NCBI RefSeq assembly: GCF_024721605.1
Contig: NZ_CP102630.1
Span: 1,426,001-1,490,000, forward strand
Direction of reading: 5' to 3'
Source of the DNA: Sphingomicrobium flavum
GTDB taxonomy: Bacteria; Pseudomonadota; Alphaproteobacteria; Sphingomonadales; Sphingomonadaceae
Length of the DNA: 64,000 bases
Below, in pieces: positions 38,286 through 46,479 of this stretch (the first letter of the stretch is position 1; each line of letters begins with the position of its first letter). The translations under genes were made by a program, and so were the position numbers. The notes beneath the pieces were generated by a model, which made no database searches, was not told the origin of the DNA, and was given only the letters and a program-made list of their open reading frames with translations.

Positions 38286-38654
38286 TCAGTTGGCGCCCTT
38301 GCGACCGAACGCGCCCGCGCTGACCGGGGTCACTTCGCCGCGCATGCGCTTTTCCATATAGCGCTCGAACGCCGCGTCGGGGTCGAAGTCGGGCAATTCG
38401 GCATCGACCATCTTGTCCTGCCGCTCGCCGAACAGGCGTTCGTCTGCTGCCTTGACCTGTTCGGTCACCACCTTGTGCGCGAAGTGCCAGCCGAAATGCC
38501 GCATCATCAACCCGATCCCGAGGACGCTCGCACCGGCCACACCCGCCAGCGCCTTCAACCCCCAATCGAACAGCATGAAGCCGATGAACAGGATCGCCAC
38601 CATGGCGATCCCGATGCCGCAATCGCGCAGGAAATATTGGATTTGCCGTTCCAT
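38286..38654 (-). CDS. small membrane protein ending in FGRKGAN
   Basis: A 122-residue protein with two hydrophobic segments (CGIGIAMVAILFIGFMLFDW and ALAGVAGASVLGIGLMM) and a cytoplasmic tail carrying DPDAAFERYMEKRMRGE and a terminal AGAFGRKGAN. The tail mirrors that of the gene just upstream. I recognise no named family. Its ATG overlaps that gene's stop by the ATGA pattern. Confidence 0.65.
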   Translation of the reverse strand: MERQIQYFLRDCGIGIAMVAILFIGFMLFDWGLKALAGVAGASVLGIGLMMRHFGWHFAHKVVTEQVKAADERLFGERQDKMVDAELPDFDPDAAFERYMEKRMRGEVTPVSAGAFGRKGAN

Positions 38655-39061
38655 CAGGCGCCCTTGCGGCCAAACCCCGCTACGCGCGGTGCAGGCGCGC
38701 CGAGACCATGCGATGGTGCCTCAGTGGGCGCGGAGGCCGCAGCTGCATTGTCACCGGCAGCAGCCTTCTGCTTGAGATAGCGCTCGATCGCATCTTCGGC
38801 TTCGAAGGCGCTCATCTGCGGCACTTCGTCTTCGGGGTTCTTCTTGGGCTTCACCTCACCGGCGAATTTGGTGCCGCCCTGGATCATGCGGATGACCATC
38901 GGCACCGCGATGATGAGGCACAGCGCACCCAAGCCGATGATGGTCGGCCCCAATTGGCTTTCCAAGAAAGGCGAGGACTCCGCGATCCCCGAAAAGTAGA
39001 AAAAGAGAAAGCCGAACCAGGCCAACATGGCCAGGCCGATCACATTCTGGATGACTTTCAT
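38654..39061 (-). CDS. small membrane protein ending in FGRKGA
   Basis: A 135-residue protein with two hydrophobic segments (VIGLAMLAWFGFLFFYFSG and LGPTIIGLGALCLIIAVPMV), a charged linker, the helix AEDAIERYLKQKAAAG and a terminal AGFGRKGA. ATG 39061 is preferred to an in-frame codon 18 bp upstream. Architecture and tail match the gene downstream, so the pair is likely paralogous and functionally linked. The family is unknown. Confidence 0.65.
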   Translation of the reverse strand: MKVIQNVIGLAMLAWFGFLFFYFSGIAESSPFLESQLGPTIIGLGALCLIIAVPMVIRMIQGGTKFAGEVKPKKNPEDEVPQMSAFEAEDAIERYLKQKAAAGDNAAAASAPTEAPSHGLGAPAPRVAGFGRKGA

Positions 39062-39139
39062 CACTGCCTCCACACGCATTGGTCCACGTGCGGAAGGTAG
39101 CCAAAGGCGATAAACAAAGGGTTAGCGGCCCCGGCCCGC

Positions 39140-39391
39140 TCAGGGACGCCGCGGCCGCTCGCTATCCCATTGCACCAGCGCGATCGTGAATAAAACCGAA
39201 ATGAGTAGCGGCACCACGGCCACGCCGCCAATCCTCAGCGTCGTGAAGATGTAGGTGAAGAAATAGTCCTTCCCCCAAAAGGCTTCAGCACGGTCGGGAA
39301 ACAAGCCGACAACCATTCCGGCTGACGCCGCGAACAGCCAGATCGCAATGTCTGTGCGATTGGGCGGTTCAGGCTGTCCGCTCACGCTCAC
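39140..39391 (-). CDS. small hypothetical two-helix membrane protein
   Basis: An 83-residue protein with hydrophobic segments IAIWLFAASAGMVVGLF and IGGVAVVPLLISVLFTIALV. It starts at a GTG directly after the lpd stop (TAG-GTG), with a second GTG six bases further on as an alternative. Nothing in it points to a function; adjacency to lpd probably reflects read-through transcription. Confidence 0.55.
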   Translation of the reverse strand: MSVSGQPEPPNRTDIAIWLFAASAGMVVGLFPDRAEAFWGKDYFFTYIFTTLRIGGVAVVPLLISVLFTIALVQWDSERPRRP

Positions 39392-40807
39392 CTAGATATG
39401 CAACACCCGCCCGTAGGCCGCCAGCACGCTTTCGTGCATCATCTCGCTCAGTGTCGGGTGCGGAAAGACGGTGTTCATGAAGTCCACCTCCACCAGTTCC
39501 GCCTGCTTGCCAACGGTATAGCCCTGGATCAGCTCGGTCACTTCTGCGCCGATCATGTGCGCGCCCAATAGCTCGCCCGTTTCCGCATCGAACACGGTCT
39601 TGATAAAGCCTTCGGTCTCGCCCAGTGCGATGGCCTTGCCATTGCCGATGAAGGGGAATTTGCCGACCTTCACCTTGTGCCCGGCTTCCTTGGCCTTTTC
39701 CTCGGTCAGGCCCACGCTGGCGACCTGCGGATGGCAATAGGTGCAGCCCGGAATATTCTTCGGATCCATCGCGTGCGGATGGACATCCTTGTTGCCCGCT
39801 TCCTGCGCGATGGCTTCCACACAGATGATGCCTTCATGGCTGGCCTTATGCGCAAGCCAGGGCGGCGCGGTGACATCGCCGATCGCCCAGATACCCTTAA
39901 CATTGGTGCGGCACATGGGGTCGGTATCGATATGCCCCTTGGTCGTCTTCACGCCCAGCTTGTCGATGCCGATATTTTCGGTGTTGGGGACGATGCCGAT
40001 GGCCACGATGCAGTGGGAGAATTGCTTCTCCTCCACCTTGCCCTTGGCATCCTTGATCTTGGCGGTGACGCCCGTTTTGGTCGCGGCGAGGCTGTCGACG
40101 CCAGCGCCGGCCATGATGTCGATGCCCTGCTTTTTCAGGCTCTTTTCCAGCTCGGCGCTAATGTCCCTGTCTTCCACCGGCACGATGCGGTCGAGCATTT
40201 CCACGACCGTCACATTGGCGCCCATGTCGTTGTAGAAGCTGGCAAATTCGATCCCGATCGCGCCCGATCCGATGACCAGCAGATCCTTCGGCATCTCTGA
40301 TGGCACCATGGCATGGCGATAGGTCCAGATGCGTGTCCCATCGGTCTTGGCAAAGGGCAGGTCGCGGGCGCGGGCGCCGGTGGCGATAATGATATTCTTG
40401 GCGGTCAGGGCCGTCTTCTTGCCGTCCGCGCCGGTCACCGTCATCTTGCCAACGCCGTCGATATGACCCGTTCCCATATGCACGTCGATCTTGTTCTTCT
40501 TCATCAGGTGCGTGACGCCCTGGTTGAGCTGCTTGGCGACCGCACGGCTGCGACCGACGACCTTGTCGAGATCCATGCCAACGCCTTCCGCCTTCAGACC
40601 GAACTTCTCGGCATGCTGCATATGATGCATGATCTCGCCCGATCGCAGCAGCGCCTTGGTCGGGATGCAGCCCCAATTGAGGCAGATGCCGCCCAGATTC
40701 TCGCGCTCGACGATTGCCGTCTTCATGCCGAGCTGGCTGGCACGGATCGCCGCGACATAGCCGCCGGGACCACTGCCCAGAACAATCAGATCATATGCAT
40801 TTGCCAT
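39392..40807 (-). CDS. lpd: dihydrolipoyl dehydrogenase (E3)
   Basis: A 471-residue FAD/NAD flavoenzyme that reoxidises dihydrolipoamide in 2-oxoacid dehydrogenase complexes. The FAD-binding motif is VLGSGPGGYVAAIRAS, the redox-active disulfide is in GGICLNWGCIPTK, the NAD motif is GSGAIGIEFASF, and the C-terminal catalytic His-Glu pair is in VFPHPTLSEMMHES. A CPxxC-free linker, PNTENIGIDKLGVKTTKGHI, is typical. Given the aceF gene about 1.2 kb upstream on the same strand, it most likely serves the pyruvate dehydrogenase complex. Confidence 0.95.
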   Translation of the reverse strand: MANAYDLIVLGSGPGGYVAAIRASQLGMKTAIVERENLGGICLNWGCIPTKALLRSGEIMHHMQHAEKFGLKAEGVGMDLDKVVGRSRAVAKQLNQGVTHLMKKNKIDVHMGTGHIDGVGKMTVTGADGKKTALTAKNIIIATGARARDLPFAKTDGTRIWTYRHAMVPSEMPKDLLVIGSGAIGIEFASFYNDMGANVTVVEMLDRIVPVEDRDISAELEKSLKKQGIDIMAGAGVDSLAATKTGVTAKIKDAKGKVEEKQFSHCIVAIGIVPNTENIGIDKLGVKTTKGHIDTDPMCRTNVKGIWAIGDVTAPPWLAHKASHEGIICVEAIAQEAGNKDVHPHAMDPKNIPGCTYCHPQVASVGLTEEKAKEAGHKVKVGKFPFIGNGKAIALGETEGFIKTVFDAETGELLGAHMIGAEVTELIQGYTVGKQAELVEVDFMNTVFPHPTLSEMMHESVLAAYGRVLHI

Positions 40808-40889
40808 CGGGCACTCCCGCTTCGCCTGTGTCGATTATCTAGGTCTGCGGGTAGCGTTCGCGGCGGGTCGGGACAAGCCCTTGGCTGGG

Positions 40890-41369
40890 CTAGCCGGCAA
40901 ACTGTTCAACGCTTTCGGACTTCACCCAGCCGCTCTTGCACACGCCATCATAAGCGCGTCGCTCCGCCACCGGCGTGCCGGTGCCGCAATCGGGGCTGTC
41001 GGGAGCCGCGGGATCGAAGACGATGCCGTACCAGATATTGCCGTCATCTTGATCGCAGACGGCAACGCCATGACCCGGCTGGAGCGTCGCAACCGCATCG
41101 GCAGATGCATCGTCAGCGCTTCGAACGGTGACGGCCTGTCCTTCAGCGATCCTTCCAAAGCTGCCACAGGCATCAAAGTCCGCTTCGCCGCCGAACATGA
41201 CCGGCTTGGCCGGTGCGACAGAGCCTCGCTCGCCTTTGCCCTGCACGACATTACCCACGGCCCCATCGAACCCGTTAGCTTCATTGATGGTGCTGTTGTC
41301 GATATCGGCGTCTTCGGCAGCGCAGCCGACAAGGGCCAGCGCAGCGGCGGCGACAAGGAAACGGGTCAT
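40890..41369 (-). CDS. hypothetical lipoprotein
   Basis: A 159-residue protein with a clear lipobox (ALALVGC), so lipidated at Cys16 and exported. The mature region has CGSFGRIAEGQAVTVRSAD and AVATLQPGHGVAVCDQDDGN, which look like an SH3-like beta fold with cysteines, and ends in CKSGWVKSESVEQFAG. A role at the cell envelope is probable but unspecified. It lies between lpd and the thioesterase gene, all on the minus strand. Confidence 0.6.
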   Translation of the reverse strand: MTRFLVAAAALALVGCAAEDADIDNSTINEANGFDGAVGNVVQGKGERGSVAPAKPVMFGGEADFDACGSFGRIAEGQAVTVRSADDASADAVATLQPGHGVAVCDQDDGNIWYGIVFDPAAPDSPDCGTGTPVAERRAYDGVCKSGWVKSESVEQFAG

Positions 41370-41376
41370 GTTGGGA

Positions 41377-41745
41377 TCACTCCGGCTTGAAAGGCCGTTT
41401 GCGATTATCCTCGGTCACGGCGACGAAGGTGAAAACCCCTGTCGCCACCACCTGTTCCGTCTCCCCGTCGCGTTCCCGCGCTACGGCGCGGGCGCGGATG
41501 GTCATGCTGGTGGTGCCTTCGCGTTCCAGGCTGGCATAGACGCTGAGTTCATCGCCCACCTCCATCGCACCGGGAAACTGAAGGTCCGTCGCGGCGACCA
41601 CCACAGCCTTGCCCTTGCTATGGCGCGAAGCGAGCGAACCTGCCGCCAGCGCCATCTGGCTCATCAGCCAGCCGCCGAAGATGCCGCCATAGGGATTGGT
41701 ATCGGACGGCATCGCCGTCACGCGGATGAGGGGCGCGTCGGACAA
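41377..41745 (-). CDS. acyl-CoA thioesterase, YciA-like hotdog protein
   Basis: A 122-residue hotdog-fold thioesterase. IRVTAMPSDTNPYGGIFGGW followed by LMSQMALAAG is the YciA/acyl-CoA thioesterase signature with the catalytic Asp, then VAATDLQFPGAMEVGDELSV. The start is unclear: a TTG at 41745, immediately after the upstream stop, gives the natural MSDAPLIRV start, while a GTG at 41793 would overlap the upstream gene. A broad short/medium-chain acyl-CoA specificity is usual in the family. Confidence 0.75.
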   Translation of the reverse strand: MSDAPLIRVTAMPSDTNPYGGIFGGWLMSQMALAAGSLASRHSKGKAVVVAATDLQFPGAMEVGDELSVYASLEREGTTSMTIRARAVARERDGETEQVVATGVFTFVAVTEDNRKRPFKPE

Positions 41746-41746
41746 G

Positions 41747-41962
41747 TCAGCCGCTCGTATGCCAGCTGAAGAACATGCGCAGCCCGATCGCACTGATCAG
41801 GAATGTCGGGATCGAAAAGAGCAGCCCCGGCGATCCCGGCAGCGGACGAATGGTCCACGCCCCCGCCCAGCTCGACAACCAAGGCCCGCCCTGCCCGCCA
41901 AAGGCCAACGGAAGGACGAAGGCCAAGAGCGCACCTGCGAGAATGGCCGTCATCCACCTCAT
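41747..41962 (-). CDS. small hypothetical membrane protein
   Basis: A 71-residue protein with an N-terminal hydrophobic helix (ILAGALLAFVLPLAFGG) and a second one (LLFSIPTFLISAIGLRMFFS). The ATG at 41962 follows the aceF stop with no gap (TAA-ATG). An ATG at 41953 is also possible. No family is recognised. Confidence 0.5.
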   Translation of the reverse strand: MRWMTAILAGALLAFVLPLAFGGQGGPWLSSWAGAWTIRPLPGSPGLLFSIPTFLISAIGLRMFFSWHTSG

Positions 41963-43243
41963 TTAAGCCACCATCCCCAGCGGGTTCTCCACCAGCCGTT
42001 TGAAGGCCTGCATCAGGCGCGCACCGTCGGCGCCGTCGATGGCGCGGTGGTCGAAGCTGCCGGTCGCGCTCATGATGGTGGCGGTCTGCAGGCTGCCGTC
42101 GATGACATAAGGCCGCTTTTCGCCCGCGCCGATCGCCATGATCATGGCCTGGGGCGGGTTGATGACGGCTTCGAACTGCTTGATGCCGAACATGCCCATG
42201 TTGGACAGGCTGGCGGTGCCGCCCTGATATTCGTGCGGCTGCAACTTGCCTTCCTTGGCGCGCGCCGCAAGGTCGCCCATCTCGGTCGAAATCTTGCTCA
42301 TCGCCTTGTCATTGGCACCGGCGACGATCGGCGTGATGAGGCCGCCCGGGATCGACACGGCGACCGAAATATCGGCGCGCTCATATTTGATCAGCTCGCC
42401 ATCGCCGAAGCTCACATTGCATTCGGGCACTTCCATCAGGGCCACGCCCAGCGCCTTGATCAGCATGTCGTTGACGGAAAGCTTGATGCCGCGGCTTTCC
42501 AGCCCCGCATTCATCTCGGCGCGCAGCTTCAAGAGCTTGTCGAGCTGGATATCCACGGTGAGGTAGATGTGCGGGACCTGCTGCTTGCTCTCGGTCAGGC
42601 GGCGCGCAATCGTCTTGCGCATATTGGACAACTTCTCGACGCTGTGCGGGATATCGCCCGGATCGACACTGGCGGCCTGCGGCGTGGGCGCAGATGCGGC
42701 AGCAGCTTTCGGTGCAGCCTGGGCACCCCCACCGGCTTCACCAAGGTCGGCGCGCACAATCCGCCCGCCCGGGCCGGAGCCCTTTAACATGGTCAGATCG
42801 ATGCCCTGCGCTTCGGCCAAACGACGCGCCAGCGGCGAAGCCTTCACCCGCTCGCCATCCTTCTTGGGCGCGGCGGGCGCCGGTGCGCTTTCGACCTTGG
42901 GCGTTTCGCCGCCACCCTTTGCAGGCGGCGCGGCTTCGACCTTCTTTTCTTCCTTGGCGGGCGCGGGGTCGGCAGCAGCGGCGGGCGCATCCACGCTCTC
43001 GCCTTCCTCGCCCAGCATCGCGATCACGGTGCCGACCGCGACATTGTCCGTCCCTTCGGCGACCAGGATCTTCAGGATCGTGCCTTCGTCGACCGCTTCG
43101 AACTCCATCGTCGCCTTGTCGGTCTCGATCTCGGCGAGGATATCGCCCGAGGCGACTTCATCGCCTTCCTTGACCAGCCATTTGGCGAGCGTGCCTTCTT
43201 CCATCGTCGGTGAAAGCGCAGGCATTTTGAGTTCGGTGGCCAT
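41963..43243 (-). CDS. aceF: pyruvate dehydrogenase complex dihydrolipoamide acetyltransferase (E2)
   Basis: A 426-residue E2. One lipoyl domain (residues 1-80) has the lipoylated lysine in [15 protein letters not shown] Pro/Ala/Glu-rich linker follows, then a peripheral subunit-binding domain ([33 protein letters not shown]). The C-terminal catalytic domain ends with the active-site motif [16 protein letters not shown]. The [10 protein letters not shown] start indicates the pyruvate rather than the 2-oxoglutarate complex. The E1 genes pdhA and pdhB are not adjacent: the next gene upstream is divergent. Confidence 0.93.
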   Translation of the reverse strand: MATELKMPALSPTMEEGTLAKWLVKEGDEVASGDILAEIETDKATMEFEAVDEGTILKILVAEGTDNVAVGTVIAMLGEEGESVDAPAAAADPAPAKEEKKVEAAPPAKGGGETPKVESAPAPAAPKKDGERVKASPLARRLAEAQGIDLTMLKGSGPGGRIVRADLGEAGGGAQAAPKAAAASAPTPQAASVDPGDIPHSVEKLSNMRKTIARRLTESKQQVPHIYLTVDIQLDKLLKLRAEMNAGLESRGIKLSVNDMLIKALGVALMEVPECNVSFGDGELIKYERADISVAVSIPGGLITPIVAGANDKAMSKISTEMGDLAARAKEGKLQPHEYQGGTASLSNMGMFGIKQFEAVINPPQAMIMAIGAGEKRPYVIDGSLQTATIMSATGSFDHRAIDGADGARLMQAFKRLVENPLGMVA

Positions 43244-43373
43244 AGAATCTGATTTCCCTGTCTTGCTTGGCTCCCCACAAGCGCAACATGGGGGGCGCGG
43301 TCAAGGGGCGCGGCCACCTGACTTGCCTATTGTGAACTTTTGGCGCAGCTTCCGGCTCCGTCAGGGGAGCATC

Positions 43374-43835
43374 ATGGTCGAGCATCGCTATCTGGTCATC
43401 ATGAAGGAAGCGCCGGAGGCCCGCGTGGCCCTGCGCTTCGCCGCGCGCCGCGCCGCCAAGACCGATCGCAGCGTCGAAGTGCTGGCCATCATCGAACCGC
43501 AAAATTTCGCGGCTTTCGGCGGCGTGCAGGCGGCGATGGAGGAGGAAGAGCGGCTGCGCATGGAGGCCACCATCGCTTCCACCGTGGGCGAGCTGATCGA
43601 GGAAACCGGCATCAAGCCGCATATCACCATCCGCTCGGGCGACAGCATCAAGATCATCGGCAAGGAAATTTCCGAACGCAACGATATCGCCGCTTTGGTG
43701 CTGGGCGCGGCACCCGGCGAAAATCCCGGCCCCATCGTCAAATATTTCACCGGCGAAGGCGCAGGCAATCTGCCCTGCCCCGTCCTCATCATCCCGGGCG
43801 TGCTCGATGACGAGCGGATCGAGCTTCTAAGCTGA
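43374..43835 (+). CDS. universal stress protein family protein
   Basis: A 153-residue single UspA-domain protein. YLVIMKEAPEARVALRFAAR is the first strand and helix, VEVLAIIEPQNF the second strand, and the C-terminal VLGAAPGENPGPIVKYFTGE is close to the nucleotide-binding G2xG9GST loop but without a perfect consensus, followed by PCPVLIIPGV. ATG 43374 follows a strong AGGGGAG. It is divergent from aceF across 130 bp. Confidence 0.8.
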   Translation: MVEHRYLVIMKEAPEARVALRFAARRAAKTDRSVEVLAIIEPQNFAAFGGVQAAMEEEERLRMEATIASTVGELIEETGIKPHITIRSGDSIKIIGKEISERNDIAALVLGAAPGENPGPIVKYFTGEGAGNLPCPVLIIPGVLDDERIELLS

Positions 43836-43837
43836 CG

Positions 43838-43900
43838 TGCCCCGGCGAAGGCCGGGGCCCAGAATGGTCGTTAGGCTGGATCCCGGCCTGCGCCGGGACA
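43838..43900. repeat. REP-like pair of GC-rich palindromes
   Basis: Two hairpins lie head to tail just after the usp stop: CCCCGGCG-AA-GGCCGGGG at 43840-43857 and TCCCGGC-CTGC-GCCGGGA at 43881-43898, joined by a short AT-richer spacer. This matches the style of intergenic extragenic palindromes common in alphaproteobacteria. It lies between convergent genes and could also stop transcription, but no T-run follows. Confidence 0.6.
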
Positions 43901-44380
43901 CTAAAGCGCCTTCGACAGGATTTCGCCCAGCCGAACACAGCCCGCCTCGTCCGCTTCGTCGAAGCGCGCCGTCTTCGGGCTGTCGAGATCGAGCACGGCG
44001 ACCAGTTCACCGTCCTTCACGATCGGCACCACAATCTCGCTGTTCGAAGCCGCATCGCAGGCGATATGGCCGGGGAAGGCATGCACATCGTCGACCCGCT
44101 GCACTTGCTGCGTCGCTGCCGCCTCGCCGCACACGCCCTTGCCGAAGGGAATGCGGATACAGGCAGCGCGGCCCTGGAACGGCCCCAGCACCAATTCGCC
44201 GCCGACATTGCGGTAAAAGCCCGCCCAGTTGAGATCGGGCAGCGTTTCCCAGATCAGCGCGCTCGCATTGGCCATGTTGGCGATGGCATCGGGCTCGCCC
44301 GTCACCAGCGCTTCCAGCGCCCCGGCCAGCTCGTCATACATGGCGGCCTTGTCGTTCGTGTCGATCTTGAAGTCGTACAT
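43901..44380 (-). CDS. msrC: free methionine-(R)-sulfoxide reductase (GAF domain)
   Basis: A 159-residue GAF-domain enzyme that reduces free Met-R-sulfoxide. Three cysteines, Cys74, Cys84 and Cys108, have spacings of 10 and 24, the same as the catalytic and resolving cysteines of E. coli fRMsr (YebR). They sit in AACIRIPFGKGVCGEAA and HIACDAASNSEIVVP. NWAGFYRNVGGELVLGPFQG is the family N-terminal motif. The ATG overlaps the arfB stop, so the two are co-transcribed. Confidence 0.9.
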   Translation of the reverse strand: MYDFKIDTNDKAAMYDELAGALEALVTGEPDAIANMANASALIWETLPDLNWAGFYRNVGGELVLGPFQGRAACIRIPFGKGVCGEAAATQQVQRVDDVHAFPGHIACDAASNSEIVVPIVKDGELVAVLDLDSPKTARFDEADEAGCVRLGEILSKAL

Positions 44381-44796
44381 CAGTAATCCACCTTCCCGCG
44401 CAGCTTCTTCTTCTGCCCGCGTTTCACCTTGCTCTCGACCCGCTTGCGCTTGGCCGACAGGCTTGGGCGCGTCTTCTTGCGTTTCTTGGGCTCCAGATGG
44501 GCCTTGGCGATCAGCTCTGCAAGCCGCGCACGCGCTTCGGCGCGGTTGCTGTCCTGGCTGCGCGAAGCCTTGCAGGTGATGATGATCTCGCCGCGATCCT
44601 TGGTGACCTTGCTGCCCGCAATATGGCGCAGCCGGTTGAGCACCCTCGGCGCCAGCCCCAGCGCCGCCAGATCGACGCGCAGCTGCACCCCGGTCTCCGA
44701 GGTATTGGCATGCTGCCCGCCCGGCCCCGTGCCGGCGAGAAACGTCTCTTCCAGCGCCTCTTCCGGAATCTCAGGTGAAGCTTTCGTCTCTGTCAC
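44380..44796 (-). CDS. arfB: alternative ribosome-rescue factor ArfB (peptidyl-tRNA hydrolase)
   Basis: A 138-residue class I release-factor-like protein. The GGQ motif (Gly26-Gly27-Gln28 in AGTGPGGQHANTSETGVQLR) hydrolyses peptidyl-tRNA on stalled ribosomes. The basic C-terminal tail (PKKRKKTRPSLSAKRKRVES, ending KRGQKKKLRGKVDY) inserts into the empty mRNA channel. There is no codon-recognition domain, which separates it from prfA/prfB. It overlaps msrC and the upstream hypothetical gene by ATGA-type junctions. Confidence 0.93.
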   Translation of the reverse strand: MTETKASPEIPEEALEETFLAGTGPGGQHANTSETGVQLRVDLAALGLAPRVLNRLRHIAGSKVTKDRGEIIITCKASRSQDSNRAEARARLAELIAKAHLEPKKRKKTRPSLSAKRKRVESKVKRGQKKKLRGKVDY

Positions 44797-45572
44797 GATT
44801 GAGCGGCTTTTCTTGCTTCGGCAAGCATGGAACCATTCTCGAGCCGCTGCCGCTCCTCCCTGAAATGCGATGCAGCGTCCGTATGTCCGACCCGCTCAAA
44901 CCAGCGCGCCGCCTCGGCGAAGGCATCAATCGCAAATTGCAAATGTTCGCGCGTCCGGTCGATTTCCGAAGGATGGTTATCGACGGCGCGCACCAGATAA
45001 TCCTGCACCGTTATGTTGGTGACACCGGTCCATAGCCGCTCGACAAGAGCGGCGTGTTCGGCATCATCCAGGGCCGACAGTAGCCGCTCGAACTGCTCCG
45101 GAAAGCGATAGGATTGTTGGCCCTGCGCCTCGACCAAGGGTAGCCAGGCCTGTCGGGCAAAATATGCGTCGACCACCATCCCCTGCGCCGTTCCGACCAG
45201 AGGACGCTCGAGCAAATCATCGATGGCGTATATGGGGCGTTCCAAATCGTCGTAAGCGCGCTCCATATCTTCGCTAAGAGAGACATATTCCAACGATTTT
45301 TCAAGGGAGACCCTATCCGCCTCGAGGGCAACAATGTCGACCTCTTCGATCAGCTTCAGAAGAAAAGCGACCTCCCGCTGCGCAAGCCCAAAATCACTGG
45401 CCAGCCAAGCCTCAACATCTGCGTTGACGCCTTGTTGCGCCACCACTTGTGGTAAAATTTGATCCAGCCGCTGGTCAAAGGCTCGCTGGATCAGGATCGC
45501 CGATTGCTGGTCAGCGCTGTAGCTATCCCAATATTCATCAACCAAAGCTTCGACGGAGTGCGGATTGGCCAT
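44793..45572 (-). CDS. hypothetical alpha-helical protein
   Basis: A 259-residue soluble protein, almost entirely helical and acidic (NADVEAWLASDFGLAQREVA, SEDMERAYDDLERPIYAIDD, HLQFAIDAFAEAARWFERV). It has no signal peptide, membrane segment or recognisable catalytic motif. The C-terminal part reads like a TPR-type helical pair. It is slightly more AT-rich than its neighbours. It overlaps arfB by four bases and lies 17 bp from the pseudouridine synthase gene on the same strand. I cannot assign a function. Confidence 0.55.
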   Translation of the reverse strand: MANPHSVEALVDEYWDSYSADQQSAILIQRAFDQRLDQILPQVVAQQGVNADVEAWLASDFGLAQREVAFLLKLIEEVDIVALEADRVSLEKSLEYVSLSEDMERAYDDLERPIYAIDDLLERPLVGTAQGMVVDAYFARQAWLPLVEAQGQQSYRFPEQFERLLSALDDAEHAALVERLWTGVTNITVQDYLVRAVDNHPSEIDRTREHLQFAIDAFAEAARWFERVGHTDAASHFREERQRLENGSMLAEARKAAQS

Positions 45573-45589
45573 GCTTCGTTCCCATCTCC

Positions 45590-46264
45590 TTAGGCGATGT
45601 CATCTTTCCAGTCGGCAAAGCGTGTCGGCAGCGGCGCCACGCCGTCCAGTTTTTTGCCCTTCTTGCGCGGCACCGACAGCTTCCAGGCGTGCAGCATCAT
45701 GCCGTCCTGTCCTGAGCCTGTCGAAGGGCGCGGATAACCATAAACACGGTCGCCGACGATGCCATGGCCCAGCCCCTCGCGCGCATGCACGCGGATCTGG
45801 TGGGTGCGCCCGGTCAAAGGCATGAACTGGATAAGGCTCTTGCCATCGCGCACCGCCAGCCTCTCCCAGCGGGTCAGCGCGGGCTTGCCCTCGGCATCGC
45901 CCACCATCTTCCAGCCAGCATCCTCGCTCGACACCTTGGCCAGCGGCAGCTCGATCGTGCCCTTCTCGCCTTCCACCTCGCCGCCAACCACGGCGATGTA
46001 GGTCTTTTCGGCCTGGTGGTTCTCGAACACCTGCTGCAGCCAGCGCCGCGCCGGCTGGTGCCGCGCGAACAAGAGGCAGCCCGACGTATCCTGATCGAGC
46101 CGGTGCATGGGCGTTGGCGACTGCTTGAAGCCTTGGCACAGTTCGCGGATGCGGCCTTCAATACTGTCGCCGCCGCGGCGCGGCGTATCGACCGGCAGGC
46201 CGGCGGGCTTGTCGATGATGATCATGTCGCCATCGATGAAAATGATATGGTCATTCAGGGGCAT
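45590..46264 (-). CDS. RluA-family RNA pseudouridine synthase
   Basis: A 224-residue enzyme that isomerises uridine in rRNA or tRNA. The catalytic motif is HRLDQDTSGCLLFAR with the essential Asp, preceded by VIDKP-like DMIIIDKPAGLPVDTPRRGG and followed by GRTHQIRVHAREGLGHGIVG. ATG 46264 is preferred over an upstream in-frame codon. Near the C-terminus the peptide YPRPSTGSGQDGMML contains an in-frame copy of a dispersed palindromic repeat (45706-45728). Which base it modifies cannot be told. Confidence 0.85.
   Translation of the reverse strand: MPLNDHIIFIDGDMIIIDKPAGLPVDTPRRGGDSIEGRIRELCQGFKQSPTPMHRLDQDTSGCLLFARHQPARRWLQQVFENHQAEKTYIAVVGGEVEGEKGTIELPLAKVSSEDAGWKMVGDAEGKPALTRWERLAVRDGKSLIQFMPLTGRTHQIRVHAREGLGHGIVGDRVYGYPRPSTGSGQDGMMLHAWKLSVPRKKGKKLDGVAPLPTRFADWKDDIA
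45706..45728. repeat. dispersed repeat CCTGTCCTGAGCCTGTCGAAGGG inside the pseudouridine synthase gene
   Basis: A 23 bp copy of a repeat family also found at 57619-57641 (one base different), 48643-48666 and 48726-48749. On the coding strand it reads in frame as P-STGSGQ-D near the end of the enzyme, replacing what is usually a short loop. Confidence 0.7.
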
Positions 46265-46352
46265 ATGCGCGCCCCTCGCATCAAATCCGCCCCATAACAA
46301 GCTGATTCAAAGTGAGTCTTTCGAGTCACGGTTGGCGGGAAAAGGACCAAAA

Positions 46353-46446
46353 TTAACTTTTTCAAGCTTTGTTAACCTTTTGCCGCCAGATAGGTCATGG
46401 TTAATGACAGCTTCAACGACGTTAAGGCGGGGTAAGATTAGTTAAG
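46353..46446. promoter_or_regulatory. cluster of five TTAA half-sites upstream of ctrA
   Basis: TTAA occurs at 46353, 46372, 46401, 46422 and 46442, at spacings of 19, 29, 21 and 20 bp, in an otherwise GC-rich genome. CtrA recognises TTAA-containing half-sites and controls its own promoter in Caulobacter. The canonical TTAA-N7-TTAA arrangement was not found, so direct binding is a hypothesis. Confidence 0.45.
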
Positions 46447-46479
46447 CCTATGCGTCGGCAAGAACAGGGGATGTGGAAC

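Noticed and set aside
46353-46446. Canonical CtrA box TTAA-N7-TTAA
   Set aside because: No pair of TTAA sites has the 7-base spacing; only wider, near-20 bp spacing was found.
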